In this document: piece by piece, positions 52,828 to 64,000 of the stretch
How the letters are laid out: each line of letters starts with the position of its first letter
How positions within the stretch are numbered: the stretch's first letter is position 1
From: Nepenthes gracilis
Taxonomy: Eukaryota; Streptophyta; Magnoliopsida; Caryophyllales; Nepenthaceae
DNA length: 64,000 bases
Direction: 5' to 3'
Assembly: GCA_033239525.1 (NCBI GenBank)
Contig: BSYO01000002.1
Location: 27,944,068-28,008,067, forward strand
Notes under the pieces: model-generated
The model's database searches: none
Seen by the model: the letters and a program-made list of their open reading frames with translations, nothing else
Told to the model about the DNA's origin: nothing
Program-made: the position numbers and the translations under genes

Positions 52828-53948
52828 TGTTACGTTTTGGATCTCGAGGGTCCAGTGCAACACAAGTGTTTGGATGTGTAGGATGTGGAGAAGGAAAGAT
52901 TAACACCGAATTTTATGTGAAAAGCCTCCTCTTAAATGGAAGAAAAAATCACGAGGTTTTGGACCTTGAGAAATGTTTCACTATGGGCAGAAGTCTTTAC
53001 AAAGTACAAGCTTTTTCGGTGGATTCCTTCCTTGTCTATTGTTTTGTATTTCTCTCTTTAGAAAGCTCTCTCGTTGGAAGCTTTGTTACCATTTTGTTCC
53101 TTCTTGTTAGAAAGAGAGGAAGAAGGAGCCCAGAGAGAGTCCCTAGGCATGAGCCTCTGCTGAGTATTTATAGGAGAAATTGTCTTCAGGTTGGGGAGGG
53201 ACGGGCGTGGCGGTGACGTGTGGCCGCCCACCTGCTCCATCGGGTCACGTCGAACACCTGAGAGAGCCGTCCATCTGCCCTACTATCCATGTCAGTAATG
53301 ATGGCATGTGCAGAAAAACACGCCGTGGGCGCCACTGGTAGGGCCTGAGCATGTCAGGCGTGTAGACTCTAGGGGTCAACCTTGATTTGACTAAGCGTGC
53401 TCTAGGGAGGCGGCGTCTGGTAGTGGTTGTAGGTTCCTTGAAAATCGACGAAGCTACTTAGTTGGCGCTCTCGGCCGTGTATAAGATAGTCCTCATCCTT
53501 GTATGACGTGCCTTGTCTCTTTGTGAGTTCGCGGACTTGTTGTAGAAGCAGCTCTTAGGTATTAACCCTCTTTTGGAGGATCTTTGGTCATTTGTGGAGG
53601 GTCCTCAAATTCTTTCCTAATTTCTTGGACTAGTTTGAGGCCTGATGAAATTTTTGAGGTTCTCGAGCTTCTTCTTCTGGTCCTCGAACCTAGATATTGT
53701 CTACTGTTTGCGATGTCCTTGAGCCTTTGTTGGTTAAAGGGACTTCTTGGACCCTTACCGTAGCTCTGGCTTTTTGGACACTAGCCTGTGTTCTCGAGCT
53801 TGGTAGGCCAGTCTAACGTAAGAAATTAGTCTGGGTTTTGGGCTTCTTGGGCCGTCCAGTTCTCTTGGTCTGTGAACACGTTTCTGAACCTTTTTCTTGG
53901 GCCCTTCTTTTGGGTCGTATTTTATGGGCCCTCATATTAGACCCAACA
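52828..53948 (-). mobile_element. Solo LTR of Tat-like gypsy family
   Basis: Reverse strand: TGTTGGGTCTAATATGAGGG ... CGTAACA, about 1121 bp with TG...CA ends. TATA-like CTATAAATA at 53173-53165. Its left part resembles the 5' LTR at 7613-8382 (shared TTTTATGTGAAAAGCC-like and AAAAAATCACGAGGTTTTGG-like segments). Flanks AATGG (52823-52827) and AATAG (53949-53953) look like a decayed 5-bp target-site duplication. No internal region on either side. Confidence 0.75.
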
Positions 53949-54614
53949 AATAGTATGTTAAAAATATTAAAAAAAATTAAAAATATAAAACATAAAATCT
54001 AAACGTATGTTAATTTTATAACTTTTTCATAATATATGATTATAATAATATAAAGACTATTTTAAGTTGTTACCAAATTCAAGAAGCTATAAATTTAAAA
54101 GTATACAGCTATGACAAGCACTGAGCACATTTCGTATTTAGCTGAAAAAGCACTGTCACATATGTATGACAAGACAACAAAATCCCAACTACCCCAATTG
54201 TCCTCCAAACATGGGGAATTCTTATGTTATTACTAATTTTGAATTTTATTATCATATAAGTGATTGAAATTACTTGATATAAATTAAAATATATCACTTT
54301 ATTTTTTTTTTACTAATATATTTTAATATTTATCCTTTATATTATATATCACCTAATCACAGTTAATAATGATAAGAAATCTCAAAATATAAAATTACCA
54401 TAATTTTGTTTCCCAAACAAGGCACTAACATTAATAATATTAAACACAAAAGTACATCAACATCAAGACATACTTCAGTAAATAAGCCAGCCTATCATAG
54501 AACCTAGCTAATTAAGCACCATGATCTAATTATATGGTCTTAATGAGGTGAAATTAATCAATCCATATGATTTATATAATCGGGATTTTGCCGACGATTA
54601 CAAAACGGTGTCCT
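53949..54614. other. 3' flank of the Dof gene
   Basis: AT-rich; includes the 3' UTR of the Dof gene on its right side. No other feature seen. Confidence 0.5.
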
Positions 54615-56872
54615 TCATGTAGGAGGTCCAAAAGCATTGGAGTAGCCGCCAGAGCCCCATGAGGTTAAACCATGGACATTATTATACCCAAATAAGTCTT
54701 TCCCAGCCACATGATCAGAATCAGGACAGCCTGGATCTTGCCATTCAAGGGACAGAAGCTTGGTGTTGGGCTTCACTTCAGACGATGATGATGCATTTTG
54801 ATCACGATCATCATGCCCATCATAAGGCAGCATCAATCTTTGGAAGTTACCCATGAAAACATGGGAATTATTCCCATCTAATGGAGGGCAAAACCCATTA
54901 AAATTTGGGGCCAACCCATGACTGCCCAGCTCTCCAATTCCCATAAAATCACATCCGCTCCCCATAAAATCATGGCATCCATGAAACTTACTCTCCATGA
55001 AATCAATAGGCGTAGGGTTTTCAACCATGGACATGTTATACTTGTTGTCCATGTAGTTGTAGTCTGGGTTTCCAAAGCCCTCACTCCCACTTATAAGGTT
55101 TGCTAGTTGCGAGAATTGGACATCTGGAAAAGAAAGCTGAAGATCAGTGAGATTTTGAGATGATGATCTGAGTGGATTCTGAATAGAGATAGGCAACTGA
55201 TGATCACTGATCGGTGATTTCTTAGGATTTGAAGACTTTTTACTTTTTCGACAGCCGCCACCAACGGGGATGTTCCTTAGGGTTCCACCTTTAGTCCAAT
55301 ACCTTCTACAGGTCTTGCAAAAGTACCTTGGTTGGGAGAGGCTATAGTTGTTGTAGTAACAAAATTTGGTGTGTGTGGACTCACACCTCGGGCACTTGAG
55401 AGCTTGGTCATGGGGTGGCCTTAGCCTCCTTTCCATCAAAGGTCTTGAGCATGTCAACATTTCACTTGACGGGGAGGAAGAGGAATATATGCAAATTTCG
55501 TCGGTCGTCGTACCCTGACAAATACATGCAGTTTTTGCATTTGAGATTTGTCACAACCATAATGGCATAATATGACTATATCATATAGTCATAAACATAT
55601 AAAAAATTTTATTTAGATCATCTTTATTGTTTAAAAAATAACCAATCCAAAAGTTTAAATTATTGAATAAAAAACTAAGAATAGTTCTAAATTGTAGCAT
55701 ATCATTTTAACTAAATGCTATTTTAGGATTAAAGTGTGAATTAAGTGCAAACTCGTTCCATACGAGATGCCATGAGATTTTATGAATCAAACCAAACATT
55801 ACTTGATCAATAAAGCTCCAAAATCTAATTGCCACATTTAAAAGATTAAACTAATAAGTAAAGTTCTGAAAATGCCTTTATATACAATGTAATTCTTGTG
55901 TGAGAAATTTGCCGCCATAATAATGCAAGAGCTTGATATCCCTTCACGTTAATTGAAAAGTATATATATATATATCGTAGTGTCATAATGTAGCCGCACT
56001 ATATTCATATACATGTCAAAAAAAAAAAAACTAAGTATTTGGACCCTCTTCAGATTCGTGAGAGCCGTTGATCTCAACTTTTGGAGGGTGGATAAAGGCA
56101 TCCAGCATGCCGGACCCTTGAATTATTGGCTAAAGAATCTTTCTTCAATTCATATAAGAACACAAGTGAGTTCTCTATATAAGAGACTTTCTACATCTAG
56201 CATAGATCGATGCTTGACATAATTAGCGAAATTGCATGACAATTAATTGAACATTAACCTGCACTTTGAACTCCAGTCTACTGCATTAATTAGCTAATTT
56301 AGGCTCAAAATCTGTTTATTTTCAACCTTGATAACATCACGAATTTTTGTAATAAATATGGGAAATGTATTATAGCTTACTCCGTTATCCATTCTCCAAA
56401 CTATATTACATATTGGATATTTCGGTTCTTAATAATAATAACTTATATAAAATAACACATACTTATATACTTCACATCAAGTTACTAGTGTGGGACAACC
56501 ACCCCAATAATTTGCTTTCTTTTTCAATGAAAACAACAAAATCTTGCATGAAATAAGTGATCATAGTATTCCGTATACTGCTGATGTAGCTTGTATGTCG
56601 CATATGAAGATGGTGCCATCAGAGCTATGTATCATGCATGTAAAGACAACAACGATGCTGAATAATAAAGTATGGCTTATGGGTATATCATCATGGCCGT
56701 CGTTACATGCCATCGTGGAGGAAAAGCATGATGATCATGATAATTAGTAATATTCATGATCGCCATGGATGAGGAGAAAACTGAGATTTGCATGCATTAT
56801 GCAAGGGATATGTGTATGTACCTGTAGCCAGTCTGATGAATCCATGCAGACTTGCAGAGAAGCAAGACCCAT
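54615..56872 (-). CDS. Dof zinc-finger transcription factor (2 exons)
   Basis: Exons are 56872-56822 (17 codons) and 55514-54615; the product is 316 residues. Dof proteins are plant-specific nuclear factors that bind AAAG sites through one C2-C2 finger. The Dof domain spans about residues 56-107, with zinc ligands C58, C61, C83 and C86 (CX2CX21CX2C) and the hallmark [20 protein letters not shown]. Exon 1 encodes [17 protein letters not shown], an N-terminal motif known from the HCA2/DOF5.6 type. The C-terminal part is Asn/Met/Gly/Ser-rich and ends with [11 protein letters not shown] and a Gly/Ser tail, as in several vascular Dof factors. The splice is CAG/GTACAT to TGTCAG, phase 0. The start at 56872 is fixed by the conserved exon 1 peptide. 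The exact orthologue is not assigned. Confidence 0.96.
56822..56872 (-). CDS. Dof gene exon 1
   Basis: 51 nt encoding the conserved 17-residue [15 protein letters not shown] peptide. The 1.3-kb intron to the Dof-domain exon is AT-rich with no recognisable insertion. Confidence 0.9.
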
Positions 56873-57080
56873 AAACCAAACACTGAAACTATCCTTCTGC
56901 TTTGGAAGAGAGAGAGAGGGGGAGGGAGAGGGAGGGAGGGAGAGATGAAGTGAGCAGAGGGAAGTGAGAAAAAATCGGATAGTGTGTGTGGTTGATGTGA
57001 AGAGATTGGCTGTGAATAAGAAGGAAGAAAAAGGTATCTGTGGACTCGGATAAGAGAACCAGTGGGACTCCAACTCACCA
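56873..57080 (-). promoter_or_regulatory. Dof gene 5' leader with CT-rich tract
   Basis: On the coding strand a strongly CT-rich stretch (about 56950-56905) lies just upstream of the ATG, typical of plant 5' UTRs. The open frame through it is incidental. Confidence 0.5.
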
Positions 57081-57454
57081 ATAGGTATAATTACAATATG
57101 ATATAAATTTAATGAATTAAGTATAATATTAAAAAATTCAAATTTTAAAGCAATTTTATTTAAAAAAAAATCAAAGCCGTTTAATTCAGACGTAACAATA
57201 TTAAAATGAGGTGAAAGAACTATAACTTAGAGATAAACTATAGTTACTGCAAACTCCTCGTATCTCACACTTAGAGGGAACATTTGTGAACTTTGGATTT
57301 AAGATTTAACAATTTATATTTAATTTTTTAAAATAAAAATATGATTATAATTTATTTTATTTTATTATTTTTATAATATTTGTATTTTTAATATTTTCAA
57401 ACTAAAAAAATATCTAATTTAATATTTAAAAAATTAAAATTTAGGGTTGAGGGG
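57081..57454. other. AT-rich spacer
   Basis: Probable distal promoter of the Dof gene. No specific site is claimed. Confidence 0.4.
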
Positions 57455-58440
57455 TACGCCAGTAATGGGCTGGCCCAAAATAGAGAAATGACTCAAATCC
57501 ACAATGGCCTATTTACGTCTTGACAGTCAACGTTATCTGTTGACCGGACAAAAGGCTAATAGACAAAAAAGCCAAAGAGTAGGACGGACAACTTGGTCTA
57601 AAGACGGTCAACACTTCCGTTGTCCGAAAATATATCCAGTTAACTGGCTACTGACTAGGTCAAAAGTGGGTCAAGCCCAGTTGGGCCCACTTATCCGCCC
57701 TCGATTAGTAACGGTATTTTTCACTGATTTTACGCTCTCCACAAAATACAACATCTATCACAGCGATTGTCTTAAGAATCAGTGTGCATCTCTAAAGAAA
57801 TGTGTCAAAATCCTTTTTATATCTATTGAAAACCTTAACGATTATAAAATGTAAAAGAAAAGCAATTAATCCAACGACTATTACTATAATAAAGGCTCTA
57901 CGCAAGAAAATATAACGATCCTAATAAAACACGAGAATCAAACCCTTCTGTACAATGAAGGCAACCCAACACAGTGGTTATAAAAGATCATGGAGTTATC
58001 ACTCCAATGGATGCTCTCAGGCTCTCACGCTCTCACTTACCAGCAAAAAGCCTTCTATTACTAAACTCTCATGCTTCCAGCATTATAAACGCTATTTCTC
58101 TCTACTGCTACATTTTCAGTGAACACAATACTTAGAGTTTTTGTTCCTCACGAGCAATCCAAAGCCTCTCCGCTAACGAGAGCACTCCTATCACAAGCAT
58201 TCTCTGCATATTCATTACATATATTTACTTACTCCTTCTTAATTCAAAAATTATTTACTAATTTAAGCGTTAGAATATTTTTAGTATGACAGATTCTGGT
58301 CGTCACCTGACCTTTTGTTCGCAATTGTGATATATAAAATCTATACTTGGTGGACGAGTATGACCCGTACGAACGACTTAACCCAAATCTATTTAATGTT
58401 TAGATTCAGAACGTATCAAGGGTCACAAGCGTGTTGGAGC
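57455..58440 (+). mobile_element. Degenerate LTR-like element C
   Basis: Plus strand: CG-richer U3-like region, TATAAAAG at 57979, CT-rich transcribed part, then the end motif TACTAATTTAAGCGTTAGAA (58256) shared with elements A, B, D and E. No minisatellite here. No coding domain. Confidence 0.4.
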
Positions 58441-61094
58441 CCCCTTGGTTCTGTATGGACTCCACTTGTAGAATTAATCTAGTTTGTTTCATATTTTTCC
58501 AAAAAATAAATAATTTGATAATATTATGATAATATCATTGGATTTTGTATATCATTTATGTATTTATTTTTATGTGAAAATGTTATTTAAATGATGAGAT
58601 GAAAAGCCGGGTATTCCAATAGTTTCAAAATAATATCTTCTATCACTGCTCATTTTTGTAAATATAATTTATAAAAATATTATTTGTATTTATAAAATTA
58701 ACTTAATCTTAACAAGTAAAATTACAGTAGAAATGACTATATAAGTATTTTTATATAACGAAGGTTTAATGGTGAATACGTAATTAGAAAGTAATATCAT
58801 TATTTTTATAGTTGAAAAGGGTAATGTAACGCAATAAAATTAATCTAATTTTATAAGTTAAAATAAAATTTAATTTTGTTCAGCCTAGTATGGTCTACTA
58901 CATGTACCGTCGGTGACAACTTTCGTTTGGCCCCACACTTGTCTTTCCAATCGACACGTATATGGCCCACATCGGAACAAAGCTTGACTTTTATTTATGA
59001 AATAAATTTAAAATATTTATATTATTTTATATAGTTAAGTGAATTGTAATAATTAATAAATAAATTTTATGTAATTAATTAAAAATATTTAATAACATTA
59101 ATGTAAATTTTGTTTAATTATTAATATATTTATATTTATTTTTTTTACTTAGATAAATTTTTTTATATTGTATTAATTAACCTATATCTACTAAGATGGG
59201 TTTGTCTTCTAATTTTGTCGACCCACCTAGAGGTTGGTTGTTGTGTCAACCATATTATTTAGTTTATATATTATCTGATTTATCCGTATTACTTAGTTTT
59301 CTACAATGACATTTATTTAAAACATGTAAAAGTATATTTATAATAATTTAATATTAAATAAAGTCATTGTTTTTAAGACAATATATAATATATCTGTAAT
59401 AAAAATTTCTTGTCTTTCCCATAAATATTATTATTATTCCTGTGAGAAATTAATACTATAGTGTAAGTTTTATAATAAGATAATCATTATTTAAGAGTTA
59501 TATATAGAGAGAGAGAGAGAGAGGATTGTGGATGGATTCTATTTCTTAAAAAATTAAGATAATTATTTTATATATTTTAATTGTCTTATTTTTAATATAT
59601 AATTATAATTTAATAATTTTAAAATAATTAATTTTAATTAATTTTTAACTTTTTTTAAAATTTATTAAATTATAAATATTTATTTTAAAATAGATAATTA
59701 AAATATAAAAAACCAATGAATTTCTCCAATCTCTTTTTTATCTATACATATCTGCGCGTTAGTTAACCGCTGCGGTGTATCATCACTCACGACTCTGCTT
59801 CATCTTGGCCGTTGATTACGTGGGGCGAGGGCTCTTGACACGTCAGATAGTACGGTTAAAGTAGGGCCCATACGCCTGACTTGCATTGAACTGTGGAATA
59901 TTTGGGTCCCCGATAAAGCTTAAAGGCCCCCCCCCCCCCCCGAAAGAGTAGCTCGGTCGGGCCCATGAAGGGGCCCACTTGCTCTCCTCCCACAAGCAAA
60001 GGATTGATTCTTCTCGCCCCCTCTCCGTCACGTGCCTTTCAACTTATCTTCGTTCTGAATTTCTCCCTACTACAAAAATTGCGTTTTTAACCAGCCAAAT
60101 GAATAATTTAATATTTATTTTATTTCGAACTGAGCATTATTTTAAAAAAAAATTAAATAATTTTAATTATTATCACTTATAAATTTAACATATAATATTT
60201 TAAATTTATATTTAAAATCTTTGGAAATACTATATATCAAATGTGAAATTTAAAAGCTGAAAATATTATAAGTTTTAGAAAATAAATAATTGAAGACCGG
60301 TTTGCTTTAACTCGAAAATAAATTCCCTTTCCATGTTAATAATATATTGGTATTTGCCTAATTTATCAGATACATATAACATAATAACACTCTATTATAT
60401 TTTGATAGCTGAAATTGATTATATACATTTATTTTTATTAAACTTAAATTAATAAATTATATAAATTTAAGTTTTAATTTTTTAACATAACTATTATCGG
60501 TTGATCTAAGTATCACAAAATGTTTATTTTGTTATATAAAATAAAATAAAGCAAGTGTTTTTTTTAATTAGCATGCCCTTTTGATTTTTCTTTTCTTTAT
60601 TTTACCTAAAGTTTTCCATTTTTGTGAGATCAAAAGAAAAAAAAGAAAATGAAAAAGATTAAAAGTAGCTATATAGTGGCCTATTTATTTGGAATTTATA
60701 GTTTTTTTTTTGAAAAAATGGTAAAGGTTAGGATATTGAATTTTTTTCTGTTTTTATATATTTTTCATTTTTTCTAATTATATTTTTTAACTTTTATTTT
60801 GATTGCTAAAGATATCGAATATTTTAGTGTTTATTTGTATTAATTATTATTATTTATTTACATGGCTAATAGTCAATACTAAATATAAATCTGAAAAAAT
60901 TAAATATTAACTTTATTACTCTTATCTTTTAATTGTTTGCTTTAGCAAAGATGCACATCATGATTAGAGTTTTTACTTAGCCAAACAGATATTTCACTTT
61001 TTTTTTAATTTTTTTAAATATAAATTTTATGAAATATAAAAAATTAAAAAATAAACAAAATACCTATTTTATAAAGTAGGATTTCTTGTTTGTA
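58441..61094. other. AT-rich region with a GC-richer promoter-like island
   Basis: No gene is recognised. A (GA)n run lies at about 59505-59522. The stretch 59755-60065 is GC-richer, has G-box/ABRE-like words (TTACGTGG, GACACGTCA, TCACGTGC), a 15-C run and a CT-rich right end, resembling a plant promoter plus 5' UTR, but no exon follows. Confidence 0.4.
59927..59941 (+). repeat. Poly-C run (15 nt)
   Basis: Uninterrupted run of C, rare in this AT-rich window and prone to length error. Confidence 0.95.
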
Positions 61095-61103
61095 CTCTAT
61101 GAC

Positions 61104-61335
61104 GGATCCGGGGGGAGTCCTTCTTCCTTGTGGAGAATGACCGTCATTCTCCTCATCTGAACCGTCGGATGTAAAATCCGACGGCCCACACGTTTTGAAT
61201 GGATAATATAACGTGGACCGTTCGATTTTAAATTTAATCATCAAAAACACATAACTGTCGGATTTTACATCCGACGGCCTAAATTATGAGAATGGCGGTC
61301 CTTCTCCACTGGGGAGAATGACGCCCCCTCAATCC
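61104..61335. mobile_element. Mutator-type MITE (232 bp) with 9-bp target-site duplication
   Basis: Long terminal inverted repeats of about 85 bp: the left end GGATCCGGGGGGAGTCCTTC and the complement of the right end GGATTGAGGGGGCGTCATTC, continuing through TGGAGAA...GACCG and GTCGGATGTAAAATCCGAC on both sides. Perfect 9-bp duplication CTCTATGAC at 61095-61103 and 61336-61344. Nine-base duplication plus long inverted repeats is the Mutator pattern. The centre has no coding sequence. The motif GTCGGATxxxxATCCGAC is itself a palindrome, present at both arms. Confidence 0.93.
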
Positions 61336-61344
61336 CTCTATGAC

Positions 61345-62843
61345 GGGCTTAATTGCAGCTTCCATTATTTAGAAGTTAGAAAAATAAATTATGATAAAAT
61401 TATCAAAAGTTTATTATATATAAAAATATTCCAAATTAAAGTAAATAAATAGAACAACAACTTTTAAAAAGCTATCAAATTCCTTGTTTAGAAGGATAGT
61501 AATTCATCATTATACAGGACCACTTTAAATTATGTATTTAAAATTAAAATATATAGATATTAATTTAATTTTAATTATGTTAAGATTAAAAATATAATAT
61601 TAAAAAATATCTTATAGAGTTAGTTAATTTTAGATAAAGAAGACTCTGTATCTTAAATAGATAAATTAAATTATTTTTTATATCTAAATTATATATTTTT
61701 AAATAAATATTTATAATTTAGTTATTATTCTTTTAAAATAAAAAATAATTAAACTAATTTTTAAATTATAATCAAATTTAAAAATAAATAATTTATTTTT
61801 AAAAAATATTTTTTTAAGAGACGAAGACTCATAATCTCGGTCAATGCACCTGATGCAGGCGGAGACATAGCGCAGACTACACGGAATGTGTCATGTGAAT
61901 TTAACCTCCTTTTTTTCTGATCGTATACATCTGGTCGTACCGTATTATCGTATCGTACCTGCCCAGAATAGATCTATCATCGTTAATCGTGAAAGCAAAT
62001 TGTTCCAATCATGATGATCATCGCTGCAGTTCGGATCAACGTGGTCCGCGAGTTTACGTCTTTAGGCACTTTTTATTTCTGACATTATAAAGACATTCAA
62101 GATTGATCACTTGTCTCTTTTGCATACCACGGCATGTAGACCCCACCAAAAAAGGGAGGTATTACAGGATATTTAATAAATATTTAGGACAATTAATATT
62201 TTTTAAAATAATTATATTATTTTAACTATTATAAAATAATTAAAAAAAGTAATCCAATTAAGAAAGATAATTGTGTCTTAGTGACTAATAAACAAATTTA
62301 ATACAATCAATTAAAAAATATCACCGTGCATAATTATTTTTTTTATATTTATATAATTTTTTAATCTGGCAAATTAATCCACTTTTTATAAAATGTAGAC
62401 GCAATTCATGTTTAAATCAGATAATACAGTGAGATTGTTGATACATAATTTACTGAAAGGAGTCATAATGTATTAGAATATGAATTGAGAAATTTTATTT
62501 CTTAAATAAATAAAGATACTTATTCTTTTAATATTAATCGTCAATTTTAAAATAAATATTTATTATCAAATCATTTGAAAATAATATATTTTGATTAATT
62601 ATTATTTCTAAAAAATAAAAAATTTTAATTATAAATTTATAAATAAACAGTTAAGACATAAATAATAAATTTATCCGTCTCTAGCTATTATGTATCTCTA
62701 TAACTAAATAATCCATCAAATATTTTAATAATGACTGTATAAATTTTATTAATTTATTAGCCCTATGGTAAGTATACTGTATAATTTTTTCAGTGAGCTT
62801 GGCCCAACTGCTGCTGAATTTAATACCCGCAGGACAGGTGTGA
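61345..62843. other. AT-rich region without a recognised gene
   Basis: 61640-61810 is an AT-rich, largely self-complementary block bounded by ATCTTAAATAGATAAAT and TTTAAGAGACGAAGACTC, possibly a hairpin element. 61830-62160 is GC-richer but without a coding signature. Confidence 0.4.
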
Positions 62844-62933
62844 TTAACAAGTCTGACCAAAGAATTTTTGCTTTGCAAGTTTTCTGAGCGTGAAATCAAG
62901 ATACTTTTCTTCTGCTTTACGACGTTGCACTTC
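62844..62933 (-). pseudogene. Possible coding relic (30-codon basic C-terminal piece)
   Basis: The reverse strand reads EVQRRKAEEKYLDFTLRKLA, then KQKFFGQTC and a stop. The composition is protein-like and unlike the AT-biased chance frames nearby. No splice acceptor with a pyrimidine tract precedes it (the upstream sequence is A-rich), and no family is recognised. It may be a terminal exon or a pseudogene fragment. Confidence 0.2.
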
Positions 62934-62949
62934 TTTTTTTTTTCCTTTT

Positions 62950-64000
62950 TTTTTGTTTATAAGGGGAAAGATTTGATTAAGAAGATGCTCTAAAACTTAA
63001 GTATTTTGGCCTGCTAATAATAAATAAATATGAGATGATTAAATTCAAACTCATCAATTTATAGGAATTAAGTATTGATTATGCTATTTTTATCCCAGAA
63101 TTATGGTTTTTTTTTAATAAATGAGTAACTTATCTAGATGTTAATTAAAGTATTTAGATTATAATATTTTATATAGTTATTTTTAAGTACTAATCATCTA
63201 TAATTAATTAAAATTGATATGTATATACAAATTCGTGCTACTAATAAGTGTAACAGATCAAAAATCTTAACAATTAAAATAGAAAAAAAATATTATTTGA
63301 GTTTTCACTCATGAAATTGAAAGAATGATAAGGAAGACTATTTAAATTATTATTTAAGCTTCATTTTAACTTCAAACTCTTGGTCATGTGATCCCACTTT
63401 CCAAAATAATCTGAGGTAAAAAATCATAATGAAATTTTTCCTACTTCAAATTAATAGGGGTTTTGTTCTTAAAAAAAGATGTGCTTACTGAACTTCACTT
63501 TCAAAGTTAGATAATATATTAGAGAAACATGTAATTGTTAAGAGCATAGACTTCTAGATATGACAACTGTGATTATTAGTTTCACATGCGATTTGTTGAA
63601 AATTTTATCGAGTACAGCATATTTCATCTAATCATTTTATATCATTAAAACAAAATACAAAATTTAAAATCCCCAAAACTAATAAGTATTAGTTGGTTCA
63701 GACATAGTGATACTAATACTAAGTACCAATTGCCACTGTGGATACATTTTTGTCATCAAAATGTTTCTGATTCACAATTTTGCATATAGTCTTTCTGTGC
63801 TTGATCTCTACTCCTCAAATAGTAATAGTTTTCTGGCAATCTGTATGATGGTTTATTTTAAAAATATATTTGTTTCTACACTTATAATTGTAGCACACTA
63901 TTACTGCAAAAGTGAGTATTGATAATAGATGGTTGAGATAACTTCAGTAGTCCATAGAATAAAAATAATCCTTAATGGCTAGCCAAGGTATGAAGGCTTG
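62950..64000. other. AT-rich end of window
   Basis: I see no gene, repeat pair or element end here. Confidence 0.5.

Noticed and set aside
1..64000. tRNA, rRNA or other structured RNA genes
   Set aside because: No tRNA cloverleaf with A and B boxes or rRNA segment was recognised by eye; tRNA-like words seen are primer-binding sites of retroelements.

Overview
This is nuclear DNA of a flowering plant, most likely a eudicot. The sequence is AT-rich, the genes carry plant-type introns, and their products match plant families: a mitochondrial ISU iron-sulfur scaffold, the kinetochore protein NDC80 and a plant-only Dof zinc-finger factor. Most of the rest is decayed transposable-element sequence. 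Species cannot be told from the window.

Three host genes are supported. (1) ISU1 (+, 2476-22679) has three exons. Intron 1 is 15 kb and intron 2 is 4.7 kb, and both are filled with repeats; exon 2 is only 55 nt. (2) NDC80 (-, 32064-23728) has five exons and is convergent with ISU1, with about 1 kb between the two stop codons. It shows an apparent 1-nt deletion in exon 1 and a probable GC-AG first intron. (3) A two-exon Dof transcription factor lies at 56872-54615 (-).

ISU1 intron 1 holds, from left to right: a truncated reverse-strand Ty3/gypsy element of Tat type (about 3.6-8.4 kb), a broken endogenous caulimovirid-like piece (8.4-10.3 kb), an AAT-rich microsatellite block, a second reverse-strand LTR-retrotransposon fragment (10.9-12.8 kb), a pair of inverted AT-rich repeats, and a LINE reverse-transcriptase relic. 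Intron 2 holds an AT-rich dispersed repeat split by an LTR-like element. That element is one of five dispersed copies (19.2-20.8, 37.0-38.3, 46.6-47.5, 48.8-50.6 and 57.5-58.4 kb) that share a short motif near one LTR end. Three of them carry a GC-rich degenerate minisatellite at the equivalent place.

From 39965 to 46089 lies an almost full-length Ty1/copia element with two LTRs, a perfect 5-bp target-site duplication, a tRNA-Met primer site and a decayed gag-pol. A 488-bp TRIM-type miniature element, with its own perfect target-site duplication, is nested in its integrase. To the right are a 1.1-kb solo LTR of the Tat-like family, a small hairpin element, and a Mutator-type MITE at 61104-61335 with a perfect 9-bp duplication.

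The three genes do not form a functional unit. I see no RNA gene, CRISPR array or undescribed multi-gene system. The points most worth a second look are the NDC80 exon 1 frameshift and GC donor, the minisatellite-bearing LTR family, the TRIM-in-copia nesting and the caulimovirid relic in the ISU1 intron.
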